NCBI GenBank assembly: GCA_947172415.1
Contig: OX359191.1
Location: 7,239,130-7,303,129, forward strand
Reading direction: 5' to 3'
Source of the DNA: Chondrosia reniformis
Lineage: Eukaryota > Porifera > Demospongiae > Chondrillida > Chondrillidae
Length of the DNA stretch: 64,000 nucleotides
The notes beneath the pieces are model-generated. The model saw only the letters and a list, made by a program, of their open reading frames with translations. It was not told where the DNA came from and searched no databases. Positions 40,465-52,865 of this stretch are shown one piece after another. Within the stretch, counting starts at the first letter, position 1; every line of letters starts with the position of its first letter. The position numbers and the translations under genes are program-made.

Positions 40465-41589
40465 ATGTGTAGGACAGGGATGACAGAGCTGAATAAAGCA
40501 GGGAAGATATTGAAGATTATTTTTATACTCTTTTGCATCCTCTTTTTGGTGAGTATTACAATAAAACTGTTATATAAGGCCAGCATCTAGTGAAGCACAA
40601 TATAGAGTATATAACTGGCACTGTTCACTAACAGTGGTAGTGTGTATTGTTACATGCTATCACATGTTTCACAGTTGGTTGGTGTCGCTATATTTGCTGG
40701 TGGTATATATCTTGCTGTGACAAGTGACCTCTACTCTGTTGTGGCTGGATCCAGCTATGCTGCAGGGGCTGCCATCATCATTGTGTGTGGGATAGGCACA
40801 ATTGCTGTCTCCATCGTTGGTCTCATTGGGGCTATTGGACAGTTTAGGTTGCTCCTGTTGATTGTAAGTTTACCACTCCTTATTCTCCAAATATTAGTGT
40901 GCATTTGTTACAGCTGTTGTGTATGTAATGCTAGTTTTCAGGTGTTGTTACTGTGGTAATCATTCTTGAGCTGGCAGCAGGAATTTACGGTTTTGTCAGA
41001 AGAAATGAACTGGTAATTATTGCACTTTCTACTGAATCTCATGTGTGTCTGGGCCTTTAAAGTTGTTCATTACTCAAATAGGTTGGGGAGAGTGAGTTTA
41101 TAAGACAGAGATTTATCACTTCCATCAACAACTATCGTGTGCCAGGGTCAGAGGGATATAGTCAAGCTGTCAATGATGCAGTGGACTTTATTCAAAGAAA
41201 TGTGAGTTTTCAAAGATGCACTATAAACGTGCACCTCTAAACCAACTGTGGCTGTCTTGCCTGCTTAGTTGGATTGCTGTGGCTCACGTGGTCGATCAGA
41301 CTGGGACAACACTGCCTTCTTCAATGCCACCAATGGGACCTACCCTGCCTCCTGTTGTGCATCGGAGGTGGATTGTGGGCCCATCACTGGTCATAACCAG
41401 GATTGCATCAATGCCACTCAAGTGTGGATCTCTGAGAATGCTTATGCAATTGGAGGCATTGGTATAGCCTTTGGAATAGTGGAGATAGCTGGCGTTCTAC
41501 TGGCCTTCCTTCTCTGTTGCTGCATTCACATGACAAAGAAGAAATCACATGACGAGCCCAAGAAACTAGAAATGGAGTCCAAATCATAA
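40465..41589 (+). CDS. Tetraspanin A
   Basis: Four-pass membrane organiser of the tetraspanin family. Exons: 40465-40548, 40675-40863, 40935-41012, 41081-41201, 41269-41589. TM1 is KIIFILFCILFL, TM2 AAIIIVCGIGTIAVSIVGLI, TM3 GVVTVVIILELAAGIYGF. The large loop carries the diagnostic LDCCGSRG motif plus PASCC and further Cys (VDCGP, QDC). TM4 is IGIAFGIVEIAGVLLAFLLC. It ends MTKKKSHDEPKKLEMESKS. MTELNKAGK at 40480 is an equally good start. The five-exon layout matches tetraspanin B next door. Confidence 0.92.
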
Positions 41590-42170
<581 letters not shown>

Positions 42171-43326
42171 TGGGACAGTCAAACCTTTGTTTAAAGATTA
42201 CTTTTATTGCTGTGCAGCTCTTTTTCATCGTAAGTAAGAACTAGGGAAGTTGAATCTACGTAGAAATTGTTAGTTTGTTTTATCTCAATTGGTTTAATTG
42301 AAAGTGATCGTTTCTATTTTCTGTCATTAGGCTTGCGGATTGGCGCTGATTGGAGTTGGCGTGTGGTTGGAAATAGACGAGCAGACTCTTGTTACAGCAA
42401 TACAGAGCCAAACTTTCCTAATCGGGCCCTATCTACTCATAGCGGTCGGGTGCGGCATCGTCCTCGTCTCAGTCATTGGTATCATTGGAGCGGCCTGCAG
42501 CAAGAGCTGTAACAGGGTACTTCTTATTCTGGTACGTGTAATAATTAGTATTCAGTTTTGGACTACTGTTAGTTTGTTTTCTTATTCTTTTGTAGTACAT
42601 CATTTTAGTGTTTATAATCTTCCTTGCCGAAATTGCTGGAGGAATTCTAGCATACATTTTTAGAGCACAAGCAAACGAACTGGTCATAGATTCATTGAGA
42701 AACACCATTGAACAGCACTATAACAAATCGGGAAATTTGGCTGAAACTGTTACTCGAGCAGTTGATAGCATCCAACAAGAGGTATTGTTAAGCTGGTACT
42801 TCCTGAGTGAAAATAGTTTTCATGTTTGCCTCACTGCTCACATATGCTTTAGTTTGATTGCTGTGGAGTTGGTGAGAATGTGACCACCATTTGGAATACA
42901 GCTACTAATGGGACTATACCTCCATCCTGCTGCCCTGAAGAGATGAACCCGTGCTTAGATCCTTACACTGTTGTAAGCTCACAATTGAGTATTCCTTAAT
43001 TAGGACCTCCATGCATTGATGTATCTTTCTCCCTCTACACAGACTTGCAATGCTGCCATCTTGAGTTCAGTTTCTCAAAACCTCCTGATTGTGGCCACTC
43101 TAGGGGTGGTGCTAATTGTAGCTGAGGTTTGTTTTAGACATTTTGCTTTACTGTCAATTCTATTAATATTCAATCACTTAATGTTAATGGATTCCTCAAG
43201 TGAACAAATGTATGTAGCGTCAATTAATGTCCTTTTACTCGTGTTGTCTTGTACTTGTATCTTCTTTTGCAGGTAATTGTCTTCCTGCTGGCTATATGTC
43301 TTGTGTACAGTACCGAATACGATTAA
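42171..43326 (+). CDS. Tetraspanin B
   Basis: Second tetraspanin, 580 bp after the first, on the same strand. Exons: 42171-42230, 42330-42532, 42596-42782, 42853-42973, 43043-43129, 43273-43326. It starts MGQSNLCLKITFIAVQLFFI. TM2 is YLLIAVGCGIVLVSVIGIIG, TM3 YIILVFIIFLAEIAGGILAY. The loop has FDCCGVGENVTT, PPSCCPEE and NPC. TM4 is split by an intron: LIVATLGVVLIVAE then VIVFLLAICLVYSTEYD. An N-glycosylation sequon (NVTT, NGTI) lies beside the CCG motif. Confidence 0.92.
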
Positions 43327-44148
43327 TGATGGACACACTCACTACAGAACACTGATGTAAATTCTGTACTATAATCTCTGACATATATCTTATAGTTTTA
43401 TGACTTCATTTGGTCTCAGTTAGTCAAAAATTATCAACTCGTGTGACTCACTAGAAATTAAGCACATGCCAATGTGTGAATGTAAATCATTGCTGTGTTC
43501 AATGTGCTCAGTGTTACAATGTAGTAACATTATCATCTAATTAATTATGACACACTTCAACATGTATATGAATACGCCAACTTTCCAATACTTAACATAT
43601 TAATTAAACAGAAGCTATATTATGGTAGACAAATTGTATGCAGACCTTTGTGTGAGGGCACTGCTCCAAATCTTCTTTTACTCTTTTCAAACATCAAAAG
43701 TTGTGTTTACAGAATGGTTGCATATATAGTAAGTTACACTAACCTACACAAGGTATCTAAACAAGTACTACTATATAAACCCTATCACATATATATTGAT
43801 TATTTTGTAATATGAACACTCCTACAGTTTTCAATTTCCTTTTGGGCCTAATTGTTAACACAAGGTTTATGTACAGTTAGCAATAGGAAAAGCAGTATAT
43901 ATCTGAATAGACTCGAGCTATACATATGAGAGGACATCCTGCTTGTACATAAAAAGGAGAACAGTGATCTAATTCCCCATACTGTACAATCATTTTTTGA
44001 ATTCCTCATTAATTCAAGAAATATTTTAGTTAAAACCATATGCATATGACACCAAGTCAGCAGCAATAGATGGTGAAGTGATTTTTTTAAAGGAGCATTG
44101 AAATGTGTTGGTAGGTGATGCGTAACCATAACAACCACTTAGCAGAAA
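43327..44148. other. Intergenic AT-rich stretch
   Basis: About 820 bp with 3' flank of tetraspanin B and upstream sequence of the next gene. I see no RNA gene, repeat or convincing ORF. Confidence 0.4.
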
Positions 44149-44793
44149 ATGGCGATCAACAGGCAAGAAGCAAAGGCAATTGTTGAGGAAGCTATTTCTA
44201 ACGCCTTAAATCATATTTCTACTATAAAAGAGGAGAAGCATGGTGATACCAAAGTAACAAAATATGAAGATATCCAGTGTCCGCTCAGCCGAAATTTTAC
44301 AGCTGAAATTGGCATACAATATTTAGAAAAATTTATGAAAATTTGGCCTTTGAAAGACTCTTGGAAGTTTTGTATCAACTTTTTAGAGAGTGAATCGGAA
44401 AAATACAGATATGAAGTGATATGGAGCATACCAACAAGGCGAAAACCTATTCCGCGCGTGACTGCATCGGTTTATGTGACCATATTGTGCTTGTCAGATG
44501 TAAGCTTCTATCTAGACCTGACTAAGCTTTGTGAACAAACTAAAATATCCAAATATTTACACTTTTCACTTTCAGGACGAGCCGGTTTCGGTATTCTACA
44601 TATTTGAAGGTCAACACTTAGTACACAAGTAAGATTGCCTAGGCCACGTTGCATATGATCGGTGCAGTATCTGTTTAAAGTGTATTTCCACTGCATCTAT
44701 AGGGCTGGTACATCGGAGTTTAGGGAAGTATGGTTGCAAGACATTTTGCACAACAAGATGAAAATATTAACAGATTTCAAATTAAACATGTAA
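44149..44793 (+). CDS. Uncharacterised small protein (three exons)
   Basis: Exons 44149-44499, 44576-44628 and 44703-44793 join in phase to about 165 residues. It starts MAINRQEAKAIVEEAISNAL and ends KILTDFKLNM. It looks soluble: an N-terminal helix, then mixed alpha/beta sequence with many aromatic residues (YRYEVIWSIP, ASVYVTILCLS, VSVFYIFEG). No signal peptide, membrane segment or zinc motif. I do not recognise the family. It ends 53 bp from the IFT56 stop on the opposite strand. Phase-consistent splicing and the good ATG context (AAAATGGCG) support a real gene. Confidence 0.65.
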
Positions 44794-44846
44794 TTCTTAC
44801 ACTAATGTGCATGTATGCTGTAAATATATAGTGGATGGAGAGTTTA

Positions 44847-47800
44847 TTACATGTTACCTATGGCAACAGCCCCTGGACGTACATGTCCACTGGGTCCAGT
44901 CAAAGTAACCCTATATTCCTTTGCCCATTTCTTCACAGTCATTAGAATGAGTTCCGCCTGTGAATTGGCTGTGTCTTGTAAAATCTGGACAATATCTCTG
45001 AGTGACTCCCTGTAACAGGCAAGAGTTGTGAAGGGTTATCAAAGTTATGTTATTCACTCACAAATTGTGATCAGGTTGCACTCATAATCCTAATGTAGCA
45101 TTGTGGGGTGGGAATGCATATACATATCTCTGTTTATTGGTCAATTGTGGATAATTAGACAGATCACTCACAACTGACTGTTGAACATATTGTTTATAAA
45201 GTACTGGCGTTAAAAATTAAATGTAGTTTCTTTAGCAATGTGTGTACACAGAAGCCCTCACATACTCATTATAGTGGAAATTGACATAGTCACATTGACA
45301 ACATACAAGTTGATAGTACATAACCAAATGCTTACTTTGGCTCTCTGCCTGCAATGACTAACTGAAAGTGGCCAATACATGCCCCCCTCTTCCCCTCCCA
45401 ATACTCGGGATTGGGATCCAGCTTCTCCAATACATCAAAGGCTTTAGCAGAATAGAAGAACTGTCCCATCTGGAGCAGAAGGTGATAGTGTATATGGAAG
45501 GAACGTGAGGTGTAGGCCAATGTATTGAGTACCTTGTAACAATCATTAGCTATTAGCTGCAGCAAACTAAAGGAGTCTGCACATGTCTCCATTCTCATGT
45601 ACAGCTCCCAAGCAAGCTCTGGCTTCCGATTCATAATATCTACAAATCAATAAATTCACACCCCTCAACATCCAAGATACATATACGTACAAGTGAAATA
45701 ACAGCATTCGTACATGATCTTGCTAGCCAGCTGATGTAGACATAGTCAGACTTGATCTTGTCAGATTGGATGAGTTGGAACACTTCTTCTGCCTCCTGCC
45801 AGTTGCCAGTAGCTGCAGCAGCTTGGGCAAAGTTAAAACTGAATGTTTCAACATTATAAAAGTAACTCTGCAAGCAATGAACAATGATAAAGGAATACTA
45901 AGAAGTATTCCCTTTAGAAAGCCCCCCCCCCCGTATCCTCTTGCTCTCAGACCTGTTCCTAGTCTAAACACACCATTAGACAGCTAGAACGTTTTTATTC
46001 ACAGTCACTGATGAAGGGTGTAATTCCCAGAAACAGCTACGTATCCAACCCAGTGACTTTTGAAATGCTGACTGTATAATGACTTAGATTAGTTTTGCTC
46101 TCTCTCTCATTTTATTTGTCTAATTGGTTTACGGTGGTCTGATTTCATAAGAACAGAACATTCAATTCCTAAGTGTCCATTCCAGTGATGACACCTCCAC
46201 ATTCAAACTACATTGGACACTGTTCATGTGATGCTACTCACAGCCAAGTGGTGCCACTTCACATGATGTTGAAATTGACATACCTTGATGGAGTTGAGGT
46301 AAATAAGAACATCTTCAAATTGCTTCAATAGAAAGTAACAGGAAGCCATGCACTGTCTCCCTGGTATAGTATCTACACAAGAATAAATATAATCTAAAAC
46401 ACTATTTTTCTTAAATGCTACATTTTAGAGTAAAGATCTAAACCTAGTGAGAGCTTTGTGTGAGGATACAAAAGTTTTCTTCTCTGCTTCTCTTCTCCAC
46501 TGGGCCAGACAGCTGTTTCTGGAAATTCCATACTTTATCAGTGACCCTGTGAATCTTTGTCTTCTTGATCTTTTGCGAGTCCTTGGCATACATACTAAAG
46601 TACTACTAAATCCATATATGTACATACGTACATGTAACAGTAGACATTGTGACACATACACATATACATAGTAGATAGCAGTTTCAACAACAGAATATAC
46701 GTATACATAAACAGATTAGGATGTTCAACCCAGAGGTCTCCTTAACTCCAACCTTACCTGTTATTGTTATTAAAAGTTATAAAAAGTGAAAGAATATTTC
46801 AGAACTGCAATCCAGGTTATTTGAGTATATTAGGGGTGGTACATATCTCATGGTGCTACTAAATAGAGACACTTCTAACTGTACACATACGTACATATCT
46901 ATCATGTAGGCAACAAATACCCCATATCATTTCATGTGTACTTAGCTACAAATCCTAAACAAAATGCTCATACTAAGTGGCTGTACATATACACATACCA
47001 CACTCCGAGGCTGCATTTCCCACCAGCTGATAATAGTTCTGGGCAAGTTTCAAACAGTCCCTCTGTATAAACAATTGATAATGTTACACATACCATTATG
47101 GGAGTACAATTGGAAAATTACATACTTATATATTTATGAAAGTATCTACAGTACTTACAGAGTTATTTTCTTGCCCATAAGCAGCAAATACCACAGCCTT
47201 CAAGGTGTACTCTTGAGGTGTACTTGGTTCAATATCTTTAATCAGTTTATATGCACTTTTAACATCATCTACACAGATATACACCCAAATGTCAACATAG
47301 TCTGGGCATGTGAGCTGCCTGTGGTAATGTAACCATGGGCATACCTTGTCTCAAGTGGTATATAACAAGATTCAGACACGCTTCCTGAATAACACCTACC
47401 AAACTGGGCAGAACTTGCAGTGCTCCTTCTCCATCCTTAAATATGACCTAACGACAGAGGAAGGTGTCACAGGACACAGTTAGTCATCCTAAATCTGTAC
47501 AAGATGGCACTGGAGGGTGTGGCTTGTGGATTGGGTATGATTTAGACCAGGGCATGAGGGGAAGCCCTACAGCTGTGCATACAGTTACTAATTGCATTCT
47601 CACCATATTGTGTCTGATCAGGTCCCTTGCAAATTGAAAGGATAAATTGGATGAATCTTGTAGCGTCTTCAGTTCAGCCTATTCGCACACATAAGTCACA
47701 GGTCAGATCATCCATTATCAAAAGATAGAGGTAAACCTACTGCAGTACAGTGGGACTCACCTCAGCTGCCTTCCCATTGAAGAGTCTGTAGTAGTTGCAG

Positions 47801-50561
47801 GCCTTCAGGTTCACTGCCACTACGCTGTCAGGGTAGGTCTGTATGTACCCTGCCAGTACCTCCTGGGAGACATCGTAGTAGTCCAGCTTGTGGTAGCACA
47901 TGGCTAGATACACATTCAGCGCTAACAGTTCCCTATATGTACGTACACAGTGTGGGACTATATCTGAGAAATATCACCCAAGAGATTAATACAATGATGT
48001 CTGATATCTGGTCAAGAGATTGTGTGACAGTACAACAAACAATCCTACATTACACACAACATATCAAATACCTTGTCAACTATGTGTGCAGTATTTTGGC
48101 AGTAACCAAATATTGAGCTACAGTTGTACCAATGTACACCACTTTAGACCACTAATTGGTTCCCTTGTAGTTGTAAGTACATCTACTTTCAATTGTTTTG
48201 GTAAGAACAAGTGCCCATTGAGACACCACACCTCAGAGGACCTGCCCACACCTCAGAGGCCCTGCCCACACCTCAGAGGCCCTGCCCACACCTCAGAGGC
48301 CCTGCCCACACCTCAGAGGACCCGCCCACACCTCAGAGGACCTGCCCACACCTCAGAGGACCTGCCCACACCTCAGAGGCCTTGCCTGCATCACAGAAGC
48401 CCAGTCCAAAGATGACTCTAACTGGAATAAGGATTTCTTCTAACTGCGTCGAACTTATCTTTGTAAAGGTTCATCTTTCGACTTTGGGAGCGTCTAGAGA
48501 CGCAGTTTTTTCGATTCTTCTGTCTGCCAAACGTTTCAACCCTGGGGGTCTTCTTCAGTGACTGATGTTGGTCTTCAAGGTGTCTTCATTTATAGGCATC
48601 TTTTCCCGCCATTTTCAATTACCTCATCAGTGATGACATCGGTTACATCATTTCCGGAGGAAGGAGAGGTGAAGGGAGTATTCATAAAAAAGGGAAAATG
48701 GCGGGAAAAGATGCCTATAAATGAAGATACTTTGAAGACCAACATCAGTCACTGAAGAAGACCCCCAGGGTCGAAACGTTTGGCAGACAGAAGAATCAAA
48801 AAAACTGTGTCTCTAGACGCTCCCAAAGTCGAAAGATGAACCTTTACAAAGATGACTCTAACTGAAGGTCTGGCCTGCTGGCCACCCTTGCATACCAGAG
48901 ATAAACAGGTCTGTGTTCCACACATGAAAATGTTAAAACAAACACTCAACCACCCACCTTCTCTCTTGCAGTAGCTTCTTGTACACATCAATGGCTTCCT
49001 GGTAATGGGCTCTCAAATAGTGCATTGCAGCCAAACTCAGCTGAGAGGCATAAAGGAATGAAGAAGACAACAAACAGTACATTCAGTGTATACGTATGAC
49101 CACTATACTGAGCTCTAGAATGGAACTGCCGAAATTGCCTGTATGGTTGAGTGTCTGTATGGTTTGGTGCCTGTATGGTTGGGTGTCTGTATGGTTGGGT
49201 GTCTGTATGGTTGGGTGCCTGTATGGTTGGGTGCCTGTATGGTTGGGTGCCTGTATGGTTGGGTGTCTGTATGGTTGGGTGTCTGTATGGTTGGGTGCCT
49301 GTATGGTTGGGTGCCTGTATGGTTGGGTGCCTGTATGGTTGGGTGCCTGTATGGTTGGGTGCCTGTATGGTTGGGTATAGGGCTGTGTGGATGAGTACCT
49401 GGTCTTCTACAATATTTTGGAGGTGCTTGTGATATTGCATAACTTGATTCTCATCTCCAAACTACAGAGATACACAACCATACGTACATGGTTCAATGAT
49501 CATGGAGGAATCCTTCAGCAAGAACAATGTACAGTTATTAAAAGCAATTAAATAAGAATAAGAAGTCTAGACTGTCCAATGGAATTCACAAGAAAGTTAA
49601 TGATAATTTTAATTGATATCCTATGAATTATACATACGTATGTACGTACATGTACGTATATGTATGAGAATAAAGTTTTATTGAGCATCAGCAACATTTA
49701 TTTACTACTTCTGGACGTTTTAACCAAGAGGTCTTCATCAGCAATATATTCTTATAATGATCACAACAAGCACTCCTTATTCCTTCATGTATGTATGTAT
49801 AGTGAAAGTTAACTTGAATCTTTACCAATGGCCTTAGTGCATTAGTGTAAGGTGCCCACCTTGTGTGCCAAATGGAACAACAGTCTGTTCTGGGTTTTGG
49901 ATTTGGGAGCTAAACAGTGACAACATGAGACAAAATTACTTCATGCCACAGATACATACAGCTAAGCCTAGTATGAGTAACCACTGGAATTATACCACGC
50001 TAAACCAGTTATGTGTGAATGTGTGTCACAGCCAGACCTTTGGCCAGCATGTCCTGTGCTTCCTGGTACATGCCAAGGTAGAAGTAACACGTGGCCAAGT
50101 TGGTGAAGTCATCAGGATGACATCCGTCCTGCTTTGAAAATACCTCGTATTCCTTTAGAAAATAAATCCAAGAATTTAAATTAGAACCCAAGGTTACTTT
50201 GGATTCTACAACCTTTCTGGCGCGCTGATAATCCCCTAAATGAAAAGCGCAGTAGGCAATCCACCTATCAAGGTTATCAACGACTTTCTCTCCAGTGCTC
50301 CGTAAGAACTGAAGATTAAAAACCCGTTAATAACTACAAAGATCGGGACTACTTATACGTACATTACCTCTAAAAGGGTTAGCCCGCCTGTATAATCTCT
50401 ATTCATAAGAAAGTCTTCCAGACTAGGGATTTTCCTTTTCTTCTTCTTTTCTTTCGGTGACGCAGTCCTCCCTGCGTCCAATGCCGGCTTAGTTCGAGAT
50501 ATAATCTAAAATACATAGTGTATGTCACGAAAATTAGTAAACGATCTTTCCAACCCACCAT
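44847..50561 (-). CDS. IFT56: Intraflagellar transport protein IFT56 (TTC26)
   Basis: TPR protein of the IFT-B complex, needed to build cilia. It follows the family along its whole length: [189 protein letters not shown]. About 17 exons. The first coding exon contains only the ATG (50559-50561), followed at once by the donor GTGGGT; exon 2 ends at 50368. The C-terminus is a little longer than usual ([17 protein letters not shown]). Introns hold two minisatellites and several repeats. Confidence 0.94.
46002..46050 (+). ncRNA. Hammerhead-like motif, second family, decayed
   Basis: Plus strand CTGATGA (46008-46014), hairpin GGGTGTAATTCCC, GAAAC (46030-46034), then AGCTACG where AGCUGUC is expected. 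The cleavage triplet is lost. It is about 450 bp from a sister copy in opposite orientation, in IFT56 introns. Confidence 0.35.
46502..46547 (-). ncRNA. Hammerhead-like motif, second family
   Basis: Minus strand: stem I GGGUCA/UGGCCC pairs fully with one wobble, core CUGAUAA (one change), hairpin with UGGAAUUUCCA, GAAAC, AGCU, GUC. Compared with the copy at 17939, stem I changed on both sides but still pairs. It is sense-oriented in an IFT56 intron. Confidence 0.42.
48229..48390. repeat. 20 bp minisatellite
   Basis: Eight units of CACCTCAGAGGCCCTGCCCA with GGA/GGC variants, in an IFT56 intron just before a foldback element. Confidence 0.9.
48425..48851. mobile_element. Foldback element with about 190 bp arms
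   Basis: Arms about 48456-48640 and 48690-48848 are inverted repeats (AAAGGTTCATCTTTCGACTT, GGGAGCGTCTAGAGACGC, GTTGGTCTTCAAGGTGTCTT, GGCATCTTTTCCCGCCATTT). The left side has the extra one-sided tail GAATAAGGATTTCTTCTAAC, so this copy is reversed relative to 38017. AAAGATGACTCTAACTG flanks both sides as a target duplication of up to 17 bp. No ORF. Intronic in IFT56. It is the longest copy of the family and so the best guide to its structure. Confidence 0.75.
49135..49380. repeat. 16 bp minisatellite
   Basis: About fifteen units of TGTATGGTTGGGTGCC or TGTC variants in an IFT56 intron. All three plus frames stay open because 16 is not a multiple of three and no unit frame contains a stop; the long ORFs here are an artefact. 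Confidence 0.92.
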
Positions 50562-50686
50562 TTTCTCGTTTCTATGACAACCAGGGAGCAGTTGACAAAG
50601 AAACTATAATTAATGCTGACGTCATCTAGACACGTGACCATAATTTCCTAATTTGGTATTTGCGCGGGAAAAATGGAATGCAGCCA

Positions 50687-50694
50687 TATAAAAG
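50687..50694 (+). promoter_or_regulatory. TATA box upstream of candidate ncRNA
   Basis: TATAAAAG lies 25-30 bp before the block without long ORFs at 50719, and about 125 bp from the IFT56 start on the other strand. It is the clearest TATA box next to any gene start in the window. Confidence 0.4.
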
Positions 50695-50718
50695 ACAGCG
50701 AGGTGTGAAAAATCTCAG

Positions 50719-51361
50719 TTTACCCCCAGTGGCTTACTTGACGCGTGAGATTGCTAAAGTTTCTGTGCCTGACGGTGGTCTTTCCTTATCCCGAGTAGTC
50801 CTGTTCGAAGCGCTAGACAAGTAGACCCAGGATTCCCCTTAGCTCCGTCAGCGAGCTGAGAATGCGGCCTGGTGTCACGTTGGATATGCAATTTGATCAG
50901 GAACTCAGTGGGAGGGTTGGTGCTTGGGATTGGTCCTCACTAGCTCTGGCTTCGGCTGGGGTCTGACGGCACGGAGATTGAGGTAATCACGTAACTATGT
51001 AAGTTGAAGTCGGTTGTCGACACCTGATTTGGGCAGTTGTTTCGCCAGTCCCCACTTCAAGGACGTCATCCGATCCTGAGGAGTTAAAGGTGTGGCAACA
51101 CACTGATTCTCATCGGGGCAGTTTGCGGTTCGGGAGGGTCGGACTTGGCATAGGCTGAAAGTGAGGCTAACGCTGATCGATTCCTATGTCATGGCTAGTA
51201 ACTCCATGAGTGCAGATTACTGCGCAGTTACAGCTTCTGTTACACAATAGTTAGTGTCAACGCTGTGGGGTGGGGCACGATGTACTTTCACCTCCTCGTG
51301 GTGTGCCCTGGGACAGCTCTACTTGAGTTGTGCTGAGAGAAGTACATGACTAGTTCTATTT
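50719..51361 (+). ncRNA. Candidate structured non-coding RNA
   Basis: About 640 bp with roughly even base content in an AT-rich region and no long ORF on either strand. By eye there is no run of four T from about 50719 until TTTT at 51358-51361. A TATA box sits at the right distance upstream, so a Pol III-type transcript is possible. Hairpins are visible, for example GGGGCAC (about 51273) against GTGCCC (about 51304). I compared it from memory with RNase P, MRP, 7SK, SRP, U3 and spliceosomal RNAs and saw no match. A transposon or Pol II lncRNA is the main alternative. Confidence 0.4.
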
Positions 51362-51814
51362 TCTCGAGTTAAGTCACTTATGCAACATAATTGCATCATC
51401 ATATTTCATATATTTTCATTCTGTAGGATATGGAGAGCTGTTGTGTTTCAAGCTATTTTGTGAAATGCAGATTGTGTGTATGTATATGGTATATACAGAT
51501 TGCTTTCATGATGTGCAGTGCCAATTAAGTTACTGTGTAACATGCTCTTATGATGTGACATTTGAATGAGTTGTCTTACAATAGTTTTATGGCATTTGAA
51601 TGAATTGTCTTACAATAGTTTTATGGCTATATAGCCATTCACTGATCCTTTTAAACTTAAATTTAATTACAGAAAGATTATGAATATTTATACATAGACA
51701 TATTATAGTTATATGAATAAATAAATAAAAAAAAAACATTTTTGTCACTTTTCAAATTTACCTAATTGACAGCACTGGACTAATGTAACTTTTTGCTTGG
51801 ATGGTCACATATAT
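51362..51814. other. AT-rich intergenic stretch
   Basis: Includes a 30 bp direct repeat (ATTTGAATGA.TTGTCTTACA at 51569 and 51595) and an A-run at 51727-51738. Nothing else recognised. Confidence 0.4.
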
Positions 51815-52259
51815 CATAGTTGCCAACTGTCCCGGATTGCCCGGGACAGTCCCGGAAAGGTATGCTGTGTCCCGCGTCCCGGATGTAAGGCTGCCTAGTC
51901 CCGGTTATTTCAAGTTTTTAACCCCCAACAGAAAAATACACCTGATATTAGTCTTTCTAGCTATTTGTATGGATTGCATGTTAGTTTTAGCTTTACTTAT
52001 AACCACTTTACTTACCTTGCTAACAAATTTCAACAGAAGCAATGCTTCTGAAGGACAACAGGCCCTCAAACGCCAATCTTGCGTAGCCCGACCGCCATTT
52101 TGCTCAGACTCCGCCATTTTGTCACTACTCGAACGCTCCCTCCGCGAAGTCGGCGAAGTCGACGAACGTGATTCATCGATAGTCGATGGTAAAATTACAG
52201 AATGAAGATTCTACACGCAAGGTGTCCCTGAAGTTAATTTTGAAAAGTTGGCAACTATG
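51815..52259 (-). mobile_element. hAT-like deletion derivative retaining a first exon
   Basis: Perfect 14 bp inverted ends CATAGTTGCCAACT, flanked by ATATAT on both sides. The minus strand from about 52117 starts MAESEQNGGRATQDWRLRAC and runs to a GTAAGT splice donor at about 52010. This looks like the 5' exon of an autonomous parent whose remaining body was lost. A self-complementary CCCGGATTGCCCGGGACAGT lies next to the left end. The superfamily call is tentative, since the 8 bp duplication expected for hAT is only partly matched. Confidence 0.55.
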
Positions 52260-52865
52260 ATATATAGTTATATATACTGTGAGCCAGACATCCATAAGTC
52301 ATATCCATTGTAATCTAAGACCTTACAGTTTCTTTACATTGGCACATACACACATGCATATGGATACTGGGATTATAGACCATTTTGTAACTTCCATTGT
52401 AAGGACAATAATAAAATGCATGAAAGGCTAAAGTCTAAATGTAAACCACAAAATGATCTGCTATGTATATAGATGTCAGGGAATCCCAAATATTGGCTTC
52501 ATATATCTGTCCATTTTCAATATATAGTTCAACTGTTATCTATAACTTATAGAGTTCCCGCAAGTGCTGACACTACTTTTTATAAAATCTGTACGTATAA
52601 ATTATAGCTTCTACAGCATTACGTTATTTTATATACATTTGTAGTTCTTATTTCAGTTGTATTGCACTGTGTTCAGAGGCATATAATGCATGTCCACCGT
52701 GATACTCTTCTTAACTAGATACAGTGTAATTCAGTACACATTGTAAAACACAATCATGCTTATATTGTACTGGCAAGAAATAAGAATAAATTCATTGAAA
52801 GAAATTTCTGAAAATAAGTTTCAACAATTCCTCCTATCAAGTTCCTAGGTTGTCATTCTTCAGCA
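52260..52865. other. PLOD 3' flank
   Basis: AT-rich sequence downstream of the PLOD stop. It includes AATAAA-type motifs on the minus strand. No other feature recognised. Confidence 0.4.

Noticed and set aside
48625..48650. Another hammerhead core (CTGATGAGG on the minus strand)
   Set aside because: The following bases do not form stem II and no GUC triplet or stem I partner is present.
49096..49432. Long overlapping ORFs in all three plus frames and on the minus strand
   Set aside because: They are products of a 16 bp tandem repeat without stops, inside an IFT56 intron.
50719..51361. Telomerase RNA
   Set aside because: No CCCTAA-type template for the usual animal TTAGGG repeat on either strand of the block.
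50719..51361. tRNA genes (strings like GTTCGAAGC and TGGCTAGTAAC)
   Set aside because: A-box and B-box spacing is wrong and no acceptor stem pairs around them.
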